This document shows positions 35,501 to 45,191 of a DNA stretch of 64,000 nucleotides, piece after piece. This DNA comes from DASQHW01 sp963837155 (lineage in GTDB: Bacteria; Actinomycetota; Acidimicrobiia; IMCC26256; PALSA-610). Made by a program: the position numbers and the translations under genes. The notes below the pieces were generated by a model. That model did not search any database. It worked only from the letters and a program-made list of their open reading frames with translations, and was not told the DNA's origin. Within the stretch, counting starts at the first letter, position 1. Each line of letters starts with the position of its first letter. The DNA lies in assembly GCA_963837155.1 (NCBI GenBank), contig CAWIMB010000002.1:1364001-1428000 (forward strand), in the 5' to 3' direction.

Positions 35501-38500
35501 CGTCATAGCCGCGGCTGACGGTGCCGGTGGTTCCGGGGTAGACGATCGAGGTGAGGTTGCTGTTCAGGTCATAGCCGTAGGACATCGTTTGGCCGGCGCC
35601 GTCGGTGTGCGCGGTGACGCGGTGCAGCGAGTCCCGCGTCCAGGTCGACGTGCCGGTGCCGTCGGTGAGTGAAGTTCGTTGCCCGTCGGGGTCGTAGATG
35701 ACGTTCGAAATGTTCGGTGTGACACCGTCGGAGTACACAACTGAGGTCAGCTCGTTCGCGACGTCGTAGCTCGAGGTGGTGCAGCCGGTCTTGGGTACGG
35801 CGTTGCAGTTCCCGCCCGGATCTTGTTTGGTAAGTAGGTTTCCAGCAAGGTCGTAGCCGTATGAGGTCGTGCGGTTGTTGGGATCGGTCACCGAACTCAG
35901 GCGCCCGAGCGGGTCGTAGGTGTAGATCGTGGCATGGTTCTGGGCGTCGTATTGGGTATGGAGCGTGCCGTCGGGCCAGTAGTCGTAGCTCATCACCGTC
36001 GTGTCGGGTCGCGTGATGGATTGCATTTGGCCGGCGGCGTCGTAGCCATATTGCGTGAGGTGAAGTTTCGGGTCTTTGAAGGTCTTGAGGTTGCCGTTCA
36101 GGTCATAGGTGCTGACGGTTTGGTGTCCGAGCGGATCAGTCACTGTCAACGGCGCGTTGACGGCGTCGTAGGTGAAATATGTGGTGTGCGCGGCCGGTGG
36201 CGTGGTCGTGCACGTCACGCCAGCGGCAACACCCGATGGGCTGATCTGCGCGGTCATGCGGCCGAGCGCGTCGAAGCAGCTCGTGGTCTGGTTGCCGAGC
36301 GGATCAGTCGCCGCATTCAAGTTCCCGGAGCCGTCGTAACTGAAGGTCGAGGTCTTGTTCCGAGGGTCGGTGATCGACGTCACGTCATCGGGATGAGCGA
36401 CGTTGTCGCGGTGGAAGGCGGAGGTTCTGGTGCCGCAACTGGTCGTTCCGTCCGCGAGTACACATGGCGTCGAGATTTGCGTGAGGTCACCGCGGCTGTC
36501 GTAGCTGTAGGTCGTCGTGTAGTTCGCCGCGACCTTGCCGGGAGTGTTGCCAATCGCATCAGTGACGGTCAGCGGCTCATTCATGCTGTTGAACGTCGCC
36601 GTGCTCAGCCGACCGAGCGCCGGGTCCCGGCTGCTGGTCAGGTTGCCTTGCGCGTCGTAGGTGTACAGCGTTGTGTGCTGGTTCGGATTGGTGATCGCGG
36701 TCGGCAACAACGTGCTCGGGTCGTAGGAGTATGTCGTGGTCGCGGCGCTCGAGGTGCCGTACCCGACGATGACGGCGGTCTTTTGCCCGTAGGTGTATTG
36801 GTCTTGGACCTGGTTGCCTTTCGGGTCGGTGATCGTGACCGTGCCGTTCTCGTTCGCGTCCAGCGCGTACGCGAACGTGGTCTGGCGGGAGAGTTGGTCG
36901 GTCTGCGAGTCAACCTGCCCTTGCGCGTTGTAGTGGTTCGTGACCGGGTGTTGCTGATTCACCGGAAGGCTCTGCTGGTTCGGATCCAGCATCGTCAACA
37001 GCAGATGCGCGCTGTCGTAGGTGAAGGACCAGACGCCGCCGTTCGGTTCCGTCGCCGTCGCCAGGTTGCCGGCGCCGTCGTAGGTGAAGGCGACCGCGTG
37101 GCTCGACTGATCGGTCACCGAACTGATCTGACCACTCGCGTCATACAGGAAGGTGAGCGCCCGGCCTTGCGGATCGGTGACCGCGGTGAGCCGGCCACTC
37201 GTCCACGTCAGGGACAGCGTGTTCCCGTTCAGGTCCGACTGGGTTGCCAACCGTCCCTGCGTATCAAAGCCAAAGATCTGCCGTCCGCCTGCTCGTTTGA
37301 ACGTCCACGTGCTGTCACCGTTGTGCACGAGCGTGGCGAAGACCCGAGGTGCGGCGGGCACCCAGTTCGATCCCGATTGATTGAACGTGACCTGCGCGCC
37401 GTTCTCTTGCGTCACCGTCGCGACGGTGCCTGCAACGGTGACGTTCATCATGTACGGATGGCTCCACCCGAAACCCAACGGACCGGACTGCGACGCGAAG
37501 ACTGAGTCGTAAGTGTGCGAAAAGTTCAATGACGGTCCGCGCCCAGGGAACGCGAAGTCGCTAAAGGTGTGCCAGAACGCCCCATCGGGCGTGTTGATCG
37601 GCCACGAGCCCTCACGGGTCTGATGTCCGACGCACCGCTCGGCCGTGTTGCACCCGGCTGCTCGCTCGGCTTTCGTCAATAGTCCGCCGACTGGTGGTAG
37701 CGGCTGGCCGATGACAGCCCAACCATCACCGAAGCTTCCGCCGCCGAGGAGCAAGACGTTCGATGCCAGGCTGCCCGCGTGACCGGAACCGCCACCGCCC
37801 CCTGAGGGTGACGCATCGCCGATGTGGCCGGGACAGGAGTAGCCCGCCGCACCGCCCCCGCCGCCGAACCAGCCGCCACCGCCTGCGCCCGCCCGAGCGA
37901 TGGCGTCTCCTCCTCGATCGGCGACGCCGGGGCTGGCGGCGCCGGTACCGGGGCCGGTCTGGGTACCGCCGCCACCTCCGGGCCACTGACAGACGCCGTT
38001 GCCGTTATCGCCAGCGACGCCAGCGTCGCCCCCGCCCGCGCCGCCTCGTGCCGGCCCGAGTGTCGATCCGCCGCCGCCTCCACCACCGACGAGCATGCGA
38101 TCGGCGAGTAGCCGGCCCCCGACGCGGATGTCGGTCGCGCCGCCTCCGCCGCCGCCCGCGGGAGGACCGGTCGAGCTGCCGCCGCCGTTGTATCCGCCTA
38201 AGCCGTTGCTGGCTGTCGCGCCGACGACGACTGTGATCGGTGTCCCGGCCGCCGCGCTGACGTTGGCCAGAGCAACGCCGGCCCCTCCGCCCAGCTCACC
38301 AGATGCGCCCGCGAGCACGACCCCGACGGAGGTTTTCCCCGAAGGCACCACATAGGTCTGCGGTCCGCCCGTCACATTGAACCTCGTCTCCGGGTTCGGC
38401 AACGTGACGATCACGCCTTCGGTCGCGCCGGAGTCGACGCGGGCGTAGCCGTCGCCGAGCCGGTAGCCCTGCCAGGTCTGCACATTCGTGGCGCCCGGTG

Positions 38501-39905
38501 TCGTGTAGCTCGAACCGCCGCCACCACCAGCGGACGGCGAATTACAGACCGCGCCACCACCACCGCCATACCAGCCACCACCACCGGCGCCGCCGAGATG
38601 CTGCGAGTCGCCACCGCGCCCAAACGTCCCCACGAATGCGCCGTTGCCGCCAGCCGCGCCGCCCGCTGACGCGGTCCCGCCACCCCCGCCGTTACACCCG
38701 GCGGCCTTGCCCGGGTCGCCCGTTTCACCAACGACACCACCCGAGCCACCCGCCGCGGTCCACACGCCCAGCCACGAGCCACCACCCGCGCCCGCGACCA
38801 CGACCCGATCTTGGAGCGCCCACCCGCCGATGCGGACGTCGGTCGCGCCGCCGCCACCACCATGGCCCGGGTCGGGAGGCGATGGGCTCGACGATGCGCC
38901 CCCGTTGTATCCGCCCTGGACGTTGGTTCCCTTCCCGCCGACGACCAACAGCAACGGTTGCCCGAGCGCGGTTGGAATGGTTGCGCGCACGCGCGCGCCC
39001 AGGCCGGCGAACACGCCGTCGCCTTCGCCGCCATACACATCGACATCCGCGCTGACGCCGGTGGCCAAGTACACCTGCGGCGAAGACGTCGTCGAGAACT
39101 CGTGCGGCTGCGCCGGCGGCGTCGGATCGGTCCAACCTCCAGCCGGCCAAGAGATCGTCACCTTGCCGTTCCCGAGATTCCAGCCCTGCCACATCTGCAC
39201 GCCGGTCGCGCCAGCGGTGGTGTTGCTGGATCCGGCGCCGCCACCGGTGTTGCAACTCGGTGAACCTCCGCCGCCGCCGTAGAAGCCTCCGCCTCCGCCG
39301 CCTGCGAATCCGGTTGCGGTGCCGCCCGTACCGAGACTTCCCGCGGTGGCGCCCGAGCCCGCGGCCGCGCCGCCCGCGCTCTGGGTTGCGCCGCCGCCGC
39401 CCGACCCGCACGTGTTGCCGCCGCCTGCTTCACCTGTTGTTACGCCGCCCGAACCGCCGTACTGCGCCGAACCCGGATCGCCATCTTTCGAGCCGCCACC
39501 GCCTGCCGCGGTTGCGACGCGGTTCGTTAACGCACTTCCGCCCTGACGGATGTCGGACGCGCCCGCACCACCACGACCGTTCGTTCCACCGGTACCGCCA
39601 CCGTTGAAACCCGCCGACGTACTGCCCGCGCCACCGACGTAAATCTGCAGCGTCTCGCCCGCGGTTACCGGAAGCGTCGCGCGCACGCGCGCGCCGAGCC
39701 CACCGAACGTTCCGCCGCCCTGTCCGCCCAACAGCTCGACGTCAATCGACGTGATCCCCGTCGGCACCTGCCACGACTGCGACGCGCCGGTATACGTAAA
39801 CACCGCAGAGCTCGCCGCGCTTGCGCTTGGCGCGATGCCTACAACGACACCCGCAACGAGAACCGCGACAACACCCAACGTTCCGAAGTAGCGCCCCGCT
39901 CGCAT
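32487..39905 (-). CDS. Giant secreted RHS/YD-repeat protein with glycine-rich and LamG domains and a variable toxin-like tip
   Basis: A 2,472-aa exported protein. Domains in order: signal peptide ending SASAASS (1-30); three glycine-rich repeat domains (about 30-255, 275-500, 510-740; repeated GGYNGGG/GGGGG and TDVRIGG segments); the RHS entry region (HTFSDFAFPGRGPSLNFSHT, about 775); YD repeats to about 1640; two nearly identical LamG/concanavalin-like domains (about 1660-2090); the RHS core end YLRGRYYDPTTTQFLTRDP followed by ETDPLGLYPW (about 2265); then a ~205-aa tip. The tip ends VVNLGGEGEVADAINVQP, DELPFATGSVDQVW, and NEILRILKPGG, resembling motifs of class I SAM methyltransferases. The ATG at 39905 has a GGGGGG stretch just upstream. 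Polymorphic-toxin function is inferred from the architecture. Confidence 0.87.
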   Translation of the reverse strand: MRAGRYFGTLGVVAVLVAGVVVGIAPSASAASSAVFTYTGASQSWQVPTGITSIDVELLGGQGGGTFGGLGARVRATLPVTAGETLQIYVGGAGSTSAGFNGGGTGGTNGRGGAGASDIRQGGSALTNRVATAAGGGGSKDGDPGSAQYGGSGGVTTGEAGGGNTCGSGGGGATQSAGGAAAGSGATAGSLGTGGTATGFAGGGGGGFYGGGGGSPSCNTGGGAGSSNTTAGATGVQMWQGWNLGNGKVTISWPAGGWTDPTPPAQPHEFSTTSSPQVYLATGVSADVDVYGGEGDGVFAGLGARVRATIPTALGQPLLLVVGGKGTNVQGGYNGGASSSPSPPDPGHGGGGGATDVRIGGWALQDRVVVAGAGGGSWLGVWTAAGGSGGVVGETGDPGKAAGCNGGGGGTASAGGAAGGNGAFVGTFGRGGDSQHLGGAGGGGWYGGGGGAVCNSPSAGGGGGSSYTTPGATNVQTWQGYRLGDGYARVDSGATEGVIVTLPNPETRFNVTGGPQTYVVPSGKTSVGVVLAGASGELGGGAGVALANVSAAAGTPITVVVGATASNGLGGYNGGGSSTGPPAGGGGGGATDIRVGGRLLADRMLVGGGGGGGSTLGPARGGAGGGDAGVAGDNGNGVCQWPGGGGGTQTGPGTGAASPGVADRGGDAIARAGAGGGGWFGGGGGAAGYSCPGHIGDASPSGGGGGSGHAGSLASNVLLLGGGSFGDGWAVIGQPLPPVGGLLTKAERAAGCNTAERCVGHQTREGSWPINTPDGAFWHTFSDFAFPGRGPSLNFSHTYDSVFASQSGPLGFGWSHPYMMNVTVAGTVATVTQENGAQVTFNQSGSNWVPAAPRVFATLVHNGDSTWTFKRAGGRQIFGFDTQGRLATQSDLNGNTLSLTWTSGRLTAVTDPQGRALTFLYDASGQISSVTDQSSHAVAFTYDGAGNLATATEPNGGVWSFTYDSAHLLLTMLDPNQQSLPVNQQHPVTNHYNAQGQVDSQTDQLSRQTTFAYALDANENGTVTITDPKGNQVQDQYTYGQKTAVIVGYGTSSAATTTYSYDPSTLLPTAITNPNQHTTLYTYDAQGNLTSSRDPALGRLSTATFNSMNEPLTVTDAIGNTPGKVAANYTTTYSYDSRGDLTQISTPCVLADGTTSCGTRTSAFHRDNVAHPDDVTSITDPRNKTSTFSYDGSGNLNAATDPLGNQTTSCFDALGRMTAQISPSGVAAGVTCTTTPPAAHTTYFTYDAVNAPLTVTDPLGHQTVSTYDLNGNLKTFKDPKLHLTQYGYDAAGQMQSITRPDTTVMSYDYWPDGTLHTQYDAQNHATIYTYDPLGRLSSVTDPNNRTTSYGYDLAGNLLTKQDPGGNCNAVPKTGCTTSSYDVANELTSVVYSDGVTPNISNVIYDPDGQRTSLTDGTGTSTWTRDSLHRVTAHTDGAGQTMSYGYDLNSNLTSIVYPGTTGTVSRGYDDANRLHTITDWNTNQTTFNYNADSFLTSQVYPNGTTATHNPDGAEQLASISDAPTATPNSPFATFGYTRDDNGQITAANPTGVGQANQTYTYTSLNQLQSLNGANYTYDSADNLTGTPAGTKLAYDSANQLCWTATTTAACASPPSGATTYTYEGRGNRSAMTPPTGNPTVNYTYDQANRLSELRGAEYRTAVLSSNPIGYWRLGEPSGTTASDSSGNAHTGTTTGTTWGATSALTTDANTAATFNGTSGYVNVGDLSVGESSTFTTEGWVKTTTTANAPWIVSEASTTSNTPLAGISLDSTGTKARFFVRDNANVDATIIGAKTVNDGAWHHVVGVRNGTSFKLYVDGQPDGTVTATLGTISLNTTALGALKRAALGNYLNGTIDEAALYPRSLSVAEVNSHYQSGKSNYAGTATANAPTAYWRLGETSGTTAADASPNTHPGTFTGGFTLNVTGALTSDTNKAVTFNGTTGYVNAGDLSVGESSTFTTEGWVKTTTTANAPWIVSEASTTSNTPLAGISLDSTGTKARFFVRDNANVDATIIGAKTVNDGAWHHVVGVRNGTSFKLYVDGQPDGTATATLGTISLNTTALGALKRAALGNYLNGTIDEAALYATALDPATIGRHYRNGTNATPTVAAYTYDGSGLRTSKTVTGTTNPYTWDTAQGPPLLASDGTNQYIYGPGGLPLEQINNAGTVYFHHDQQGSTRALTSQSGTVVATQSTDPHGNPTASSGTTQTSFAYDGEYRDRETGFTYLRGRYYDPTTTQFLTRDPANAITQSAYNYVNGDPLNETDPLGLYPWDGYCITYFSDNCVSYADTHPVGAQRWANLFGGIWNGMTLGHGRGLLDNFGPTKGKVDYCSKEYRVGTAIGISIDILTATAAVGELGVAAEGAGVAAAGTEAPTVVNLGGEGEVADAINVQPARIAGRSDIAVQNAERVAAKSAQPVVLAAGDELPFATGSVDQVWTNNVPIGTGSGYFGPDFDPNEILRILKPGGTWLGSSAP
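33661..34727 (-). repeat. Tandem 669-bp duplication encoding the two LamG domains
   Basis: Segments 33661-34058 and 34330-34727 are about 99% identical (I count four differences in about 400 bp) at a spacing of 669 bp, or 223 codons. This indicates a recent duplication or gene conversion inside the RHS gene. Confidence 0.88.
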
Positions 39906-40425
39906 ATGTGCCCCCCGGCTCGTCGTCGGCGCGGGACAATATGACGCGACGCGACCGCTGTCGACGACAACTTCGAAAACAATTCGCGAACGCGTGAAGT
40001 AGAAACCGCATCGACCTCGGACCGCGCGCACAAACTGACCCATGCCGCGCTAGCAGCGCGCGGCTGTTGTGATTGCGTAGTGATACGGAGACACTCTTCG
40101 CTTCAAGTATCGGCGGAACAACGGACGACGCATTCCTGCGGACGAGCGAGATCACAGAAATGATCACGGACTGCGCGGTGCCATCCCCACACGACAGACG
40201 CGGTAGACCCGTGGAACGGCTCTGACAAGGCACAGGGCGACTCATCGGACGCGGTAGACGCTTCCCGACGCCCTGCAAAACCTTTTACGCGGGTTCGATT
40301 CCCGCCGCCGCCTCCATCGAAGTCCGACGAGCTCGGCTGTACTTCACGTCAATGACTGCCATGTGCTGCGCCGCGGTTCGCGCGCATACGCTGATCGGAA
40401 CGTTCTTGACTTGTGGGGGAAGTCG
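39906..40425. other. Intergenic region holding the island's right end
   Basis: No gene. It contains the RHS promoter side, a single TGATCAC at 40161-40167, the attR repeat at 40273-40321, and, outside the island, the upstream region of the metalloprotease, where GGGGGA at 40413-40418 is its ribosome site. No promoter hexamers are clear enough to call. Confidence 0.6.
40273..40321 (+). repeat. attR: 3' half of tRNA-Cys at the right end of the island
   Basis: A 49-bp copy of 24897-24945 with one mismatch. It lacks the 5' half and D arm of a tRNA, so it is not a functional tRNA gene; host sequence resumes after it. Confidence 0.92.
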
Positions 40426-43400
40426 GTGCGACGGGCAGGATCATTCATTGTCACGTTCTGTCTGCTCGCGCTGACGACGAGCGGCATGGCCATCGCCACC
40501 GCGGCCGAGGCGTCACCGGTGTCGCCACCACCGTCGAAGGCCGTCACGAAGACGGCAACCCCGAAGGTGGCGGCCGAGCTTCCGCCACGTGTCGTACGGC
40601 CGACGCGCGCGCCGATCGGTTCGAAGCTCGCGATGCTGGCGTCGCCCAACGAGTTCACCTCGGAACCATCGCCGGGGCCGTTCGACCCGACGCTCGACGT
40701 GCTCGTCGTGATCTTCCAGTTCCCGGATCGCGACCCGTTCCCTTATACGCACAGCCAGGTGCAGTCTTCGATGGATACGTTCAACAGCTGGTTGGACGAA
40801 GTCTCGTACGGGCGCAAGCACATCGCGACCACCATCGTGGACGCCGCGTCGCCCTATAACAGTTGCACGGGCAGGAACATTGTCCTCGATGCGTTCGCGG
40901 CCGCCGATCCGCTCGTCGACTACACGCGTTACGACACCTTCTTCGTGCTGACGACCGACGGGTGCACCGGCGCGGCGGGCTCGGTCGGCACGAACGACGA
41001 GTGGCAATCGCCCGATGGCCCGGGCGGCATCGTGCACATGGGCTGGGCCGAGAACAACGTGGCGAGCCCCGAGGCGATCTGGCGCATTGCGGGCCACGAG
41101 CTCGGCCACAACATGGGCCTCGGGCACGCCGATTTCCTCGACTGCGGCAGCGAGGCGCTCAAGGTCAGCGAGCTTCCGGGCTCGCCGCAAACCCCGAATC
41201 CCGGCGGCTGCTCATGGGGTGAATACGGCGACATCTTCGACCGGATGGGTTCGTATTGGACGTCGGGTCACTACGACGCGCCCCACAAGTACCAACTCGG
41301 CTTCTTCACCGACACGCAGCGATTGCAAGATGTGACCGCGCCCGGGACCTACACCATCGACGTGCTCGAGACTGCGAGCCCGGGCACGAAGGCGTTGCGG
41401 ATTCCGCGCCGCACCGGCCCGAACGGCCCCGAGAAGCTGTGGGTCGAGTATCGCCAGCCGATCGGCGTCGACGGCGAGATGGACCCGACCAAGCTCGACG
41501 GCGTGCTCGTGCACATCGACAACATGATTCCCGTCCGGCCGCGCGACACGTTGATCGTCGACGGGAGCCCGTCGGCGGCCGCCGGTTCGGGCGATCCTGC
41601 GATCGAGCTGAACCGCACGATCTTCGATCCGGTGTCGAACTGGTCGATCACACTCGTCGGTCGCACCGCGACGACCGCGACCGTCCGCATCGAACAAGGC
41701 CGCCCGCTCGCGTGCGCCGCCACCCCGGCGCAGCGGCCGGTCGACCGCGACGTTCTCTTCACGATGTCGGGCGGGGTTGCGCCGTTCACGTGGTCGGCGC
41801 CGGGCGGCACACCCTTCTCGGGTTCCGGCACGTCGTTCGTCACCCGCTACAGCACGACCGGCACACACACGGTCACGGTGTCGTCGCCAACGTCGGTCGC
41901 GCCCGGCACGTGCACGGTCACGTCGTTGCCAATCCCGACGACCGGGACGCTGCAAGTGAGTCGGACGACGTCCGCGGGACAGCCGTTCGTCGCAACTCAG
42001 GCCAACGTCGACGCCGCGGTCGGCCAACCGGGCACATCCTCTGCGCAGCCGGCATTCTTCACGAACCTGAATCCGGGAACCCACGCTGCGAACGCGACCG
42101 CCGTCAACGGTCACACGATGCAGGTCGGCCAGTGCGAGTACGAGGACGGGTTCCCCGAATGCACGGTGCCGTCGTTCTCTAACGCGACGTGTAGTGCAGG
42201 GAACTGCGCGTTCGATGCCGACGTGCGCGCCGGGTTCGTGCGCAAGGTCGAGTTCCGACCGCCGTTGACTTGTGGGCCGGTCGAGCAGACAACGAACACG
42301 AACCTGCCGGTCTCGTTCGAGGTCTCGGGTGGCACCGGACCGTATACATGGAGCGCGCCGGCTGGCGCACCGTCTTCGGGTGCGGGCTCGACGTTCACGA
42401 CGCGCTGATTCGACCGGCGGAACCAAGACGGTGACCGTGTCGTCGCCCGACATTCCGGTGACCGCGCAGTGCACGGTCAATGCCGTCGCGCCAACCACTG
42501 GTGAGGTGTGGATCTCGCGCACGACGATCTTCGGTGGGGTGCAGGGCGCGAGCGCAGCCCTCGACCACCCGGTCACGCAGCCGCCGACCGTCGGCTTCGA
42601 GCCCGCGTTCTTCACCAGCGTGAGCCCGGGCACGCACAGCGCCAACGCCACCGCGCTGGCCGACTACTCCGTGCAGGTCGGGCAATGCCAATTCTCGTTC
42701 GGCGGCAACGGCTGCAACGTCACTTCGTTCACGACCGCGACCTGCACGAACCGCAACTGCGCGTTGAACGTTGCGGTGTCCGCGGGCGTCGTACGCAAGG
42801 TCGTGTTCCTCTACACGCAGGTCCCGCTCAGCTGCACACCCGCGTCGCAAACCGTGGCGATGTACCAAGACGTCGGCGTCTCCGCGGTGGGTGGGGCCGA
42901 TCCCATGGCGTGGTCGGCGCCCGGCGGTGCGCCGTCGAGCGGGACAGGGCGGAACTTCCTCACGAGATATGCGACTCCCGGCGTCAAGACGATCACCGTC
43001 ACCAGCGTCGAAGATGAAAGCGCGCAGTGCACCGTCAACGTCGCCGCCCCGACGACCGGCGATCTGTGGATCACACGCACCGCCGCGCCGGGCCTGTCCA
43101 TCGACGGCACGGTTGCCAACATCGACGCGTCCGTGACGCAACCGGGCGCGCTCTCCTACAACCCGGCCTACTTCGTGACTCGTCCTCCCGGGACGCACAG
43201 TGCCAACGCGTCTGCGCTCGCGGGTTACGTCGTCGAGGTTGGGCAATGCGACTTCGGAAACGGCATTGCCAACTGCAACGTGACGTCGTTCGCGCCGGCG
43301 AATTGCGCGAACGGCAATTGCGCGCTCGATGTGCCGGTTCTGGCCGGGCGAGTGCGCAAGGTCGAATTCCGGTACACCCGTTTGGGTTGGTCGGGTTGGC

Positions 43401-44330
43401 GTGCTGATGGCGGATCCGTCGCGGGGATCCCGGCCGCCGTCGCGGTCGGACCCGGGAGCTACGAGGTGTTCGCGCGTGGGAGTGACAACACGCTGCAGCA
43501 TTGCACGATGATCTCCGAACAACCGTGCTCGTGGGAGAACCTCGGCGGAGCAATCGCGGGCGATCCTGCCGTCGTTAGCGGGTCGGGTGGCCGGCTCGAC
43601 GTGTTCGCGCGCGGCACCGACAATCTCTTGAAGCACCGTGCCTGGACCGGTTCGGCCTGGACGGCGTGGGAGACCGTGGGCAAGGACAAGATCCAAGGCA
43701 CCCCGACCGCGGTACGACCCAGCCCCAACTTGCTCGATGTCTACTGGCGCAAGTCGTCGAGCTCGTTGCGCCACGCGACCTTCGACGGGTCGAAGTGGTC
43801 GACGGTCAAGAGTCTTGGATCGGGGATGCGATCCGACCCGGTGGCCGTTTCGTGGGGAGGCGGACGCGTCGACGTGTTCTGGCGGGGGACAAAGGACAAG
43901 CTGCGGCACCGCGCGTTCGACCAAGGCCGGTGGCGCAGCGTCGAGACCCTTGCCAAGAACGATGCAGGTACACCCGCGGGTCGCGTCATGGGGCCCGGGG
44001 CGGCTCGACGTCGCATGGCGAGGAGCCGACGGCGCGCTCTACGCGATTGCCTACGCGACCACGTGGAGCGCGGTCGTGAACCTCGGCGGCAGCGTGACCG
44101 GCGACCCGTCGATCGTGAGCACCGGCGTCAACCGGCTCGACGTGTTCGCACGGAAGGCTGACAACACGGTCACTCACGCGGCATACGCGGGTGCTTGGTC
44201 GTTGACGTTCGAGTCGCTGGGCGGCAGCGCTACCGTCGGCCCCGTCGCGGCGTCTGCGAGTGCCGGCGAGATCGCACTCTTCGCACAACGGAATGACAAC
44301 ACGCTGGCCGTCAATTTCCTCCAGGAGTGA
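40426..44330 (+). CDS. Secreted metzincin metalloprotease with Ig-like repeats and PLL-type propeller, frame broken twice
   Basis: About 1,300 aa once two frame breaks are bridged. The GTG at 40426 (GGGGGA 8 nt upstream) begins a signal peptide (AGSFIVTFCLLALTTSG). HELGHNMGLGH with a following DRMG is the metzincin site, third of its type in the window. Three repeats of an Ig/PKD-like unit follow (PFTWSAPGG, PYTWSAPAG, PMAWSAPGG), each with a cysteine-rich partner (NCALDV, NCAFDA). The C-terminus has PLL/DUF346-like propeller repeats (GRLDVFARGTDNLLKH). Single extra bases near 42407 and 43979 stop or shift the frame; repeats resume exactly on both sides, so these may be sequence errors. Likely an extracellular, carbohydrate-tethered protease. 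Confidence 0.82.
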
Positions 44331-44346
44331 CGATCGACGAATCGGG

Positions 44347-44589
44347 CTATGGGATCCAGCTGCGGTCTTCGTGGCAGCGGAACTGCACGGCCTGCGTCGC
44401 GTCCACCGAATTGATCCGGGTGATCGTCTCGCACTTCGTGCCGTGCCGGAACGGGCCGCCACCTTGCGACAGCACCACCAAGCCCACCGCGATCACGAAA
44501 ATCCAGATCCACATGGCGCGGAACCGGTGATGGCGCTTCGCGCGCCGTTCGGGACCGGTCTCGTGGTACCAGTTCGGTCGGTCGGACAT
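44347..44589 (-). CDS. Small single-pass membrane protein
   Basis: An 80-aa protein with a basic N-terminus (RRAKRHHRFR), one transmembrane helix (MWIWIFVIAVGLVVL) and a short exported tail with two cysteines (TKCETIT, FRCHEDR). The ATG at 44589 has a G-rich stretch upstream. No family recognised. It converges on the protease, ending 16 nt from its stop. Confidence 0.6.
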   Translation of the reverse strand: MSDRPNWYHETGPERRAKRHHRFRAMWIWIFVIAVGLVVLSQGGGPFRHGTKCETITRINSVDATQAVQFRCHEDRSWIP

Positions 44590-44664
44590 CCCACCCCCCG
44601 GTTGCGATGTCGTGCCGGACTGTACAAGGGAACGCGTCGATTGCGCATCTGCGCGACGCCGTCG

Positions 44665-45182
44665 TTAGTGCACGACGTCACCGGTGAGCGTTCCGCTTAT
44701 GGGGCCACCGAACATGTCTTGGACGCAGCACCACACGTCGGCCAGGTGGATCGTTCCCGTTGCGTGCTTGAAGCCGGCGGTGCAGGTGACCGTGAGCGTG
44801 AAATCGATGGGCACCGGGAACCCGCTTGGTTGGCACGAGCCTGGACCCGCGAATGACACGATCCCGTTGACGTTGCCCGCCAGGACCGCACCCTTGGGCG
44901 TGGTGAGCGAGAACTGTGCTCGGTACGTGTAGTCGGAAGTGGTTCGGAACTCGATGCAGCCGACGAGATGGAAGGTGCCCGTTTCGCCCTTCGCGGTCGT
45001 GTAGGTGCCGTCAAAGATCTGTTGCACGAAGGAACAGCGAGGGATGTCGAACCCGAAGATGCTTCCGCCAGTGAACGGGCCGCTGACGCGTCGGTTGATC
45101 GACGGCGGCGCCGCGCCCGCGGTGTGGGCTCCCGCGAGTCCAATGAGCAGGCGACCAGAACGAGTGCGAGCAATCGCCGCAC
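44665..45182 (-). CDS. Small secreted protein, tandem paralogue (frame broken near its start)
   Basis: About 172 aa. The GTG at 45182 has a perfect AGGAGG five bases upstream and opens a signal peptide (MRRLLALVLVA). A missing base near 45150 puts the rest (LLIGLAGAHTAGA and on) in another frame. The mature part repeats that of the next upstream gene: SINRRVSGPFTGG, CSFVQQIFDGTYTTAKGETG, FSLTTPKGAVLAG, GPISGTLTGDVVH. Four conserved cysteines suggest disulphides in an exported beta-rich protein. Function unknown. Confidence 0.72.
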
Positions 45183-45191
45183 GAGTGCCTC

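Larger units (their letters stand above)
24897..40321. mobile_element. 15.4-kb integrative genomic island in tRNA-Cys
   Basis: Direct repeats 15,376 bp apart bound a block containing integrase, relaxase, IS21-family insertion, excisionase-like gene and the RHS protein with its neighbour. The left end keeps the intact tRNA and the right end only its 3' half. Integrase and relaxase are both broken in the sequence given, and no type IV coupling protein or replication gene is visible, so the element looks immobilised or dependent on help in trans. It probably derives from an actinobacterial integrative or mobilisable element that carried the RHS locus as cargo. Confidence 0.88.

Noticed and set aside
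35934..37505. Long open frame (523 codons) on the plus strand
   Set aside because: It runs antisense through the YD repeats of the RHS gene and has the Val/Arg-rich composition of a shadow frame in GC-rich repetitive DNA.
37680..39810. Glycine-rich repetitive DNA as a possible CRISPR or satellite array
   Set aside because: The repeats are degenerate Gly codons within the RHS reading frame, without constant repeat-spacer structure.
40273..40321. Possible second tRNA-Cys
   Set aside because: Only the 3' half is present; there is no acceptor 5' strand or D arm, so it is the attR copy.
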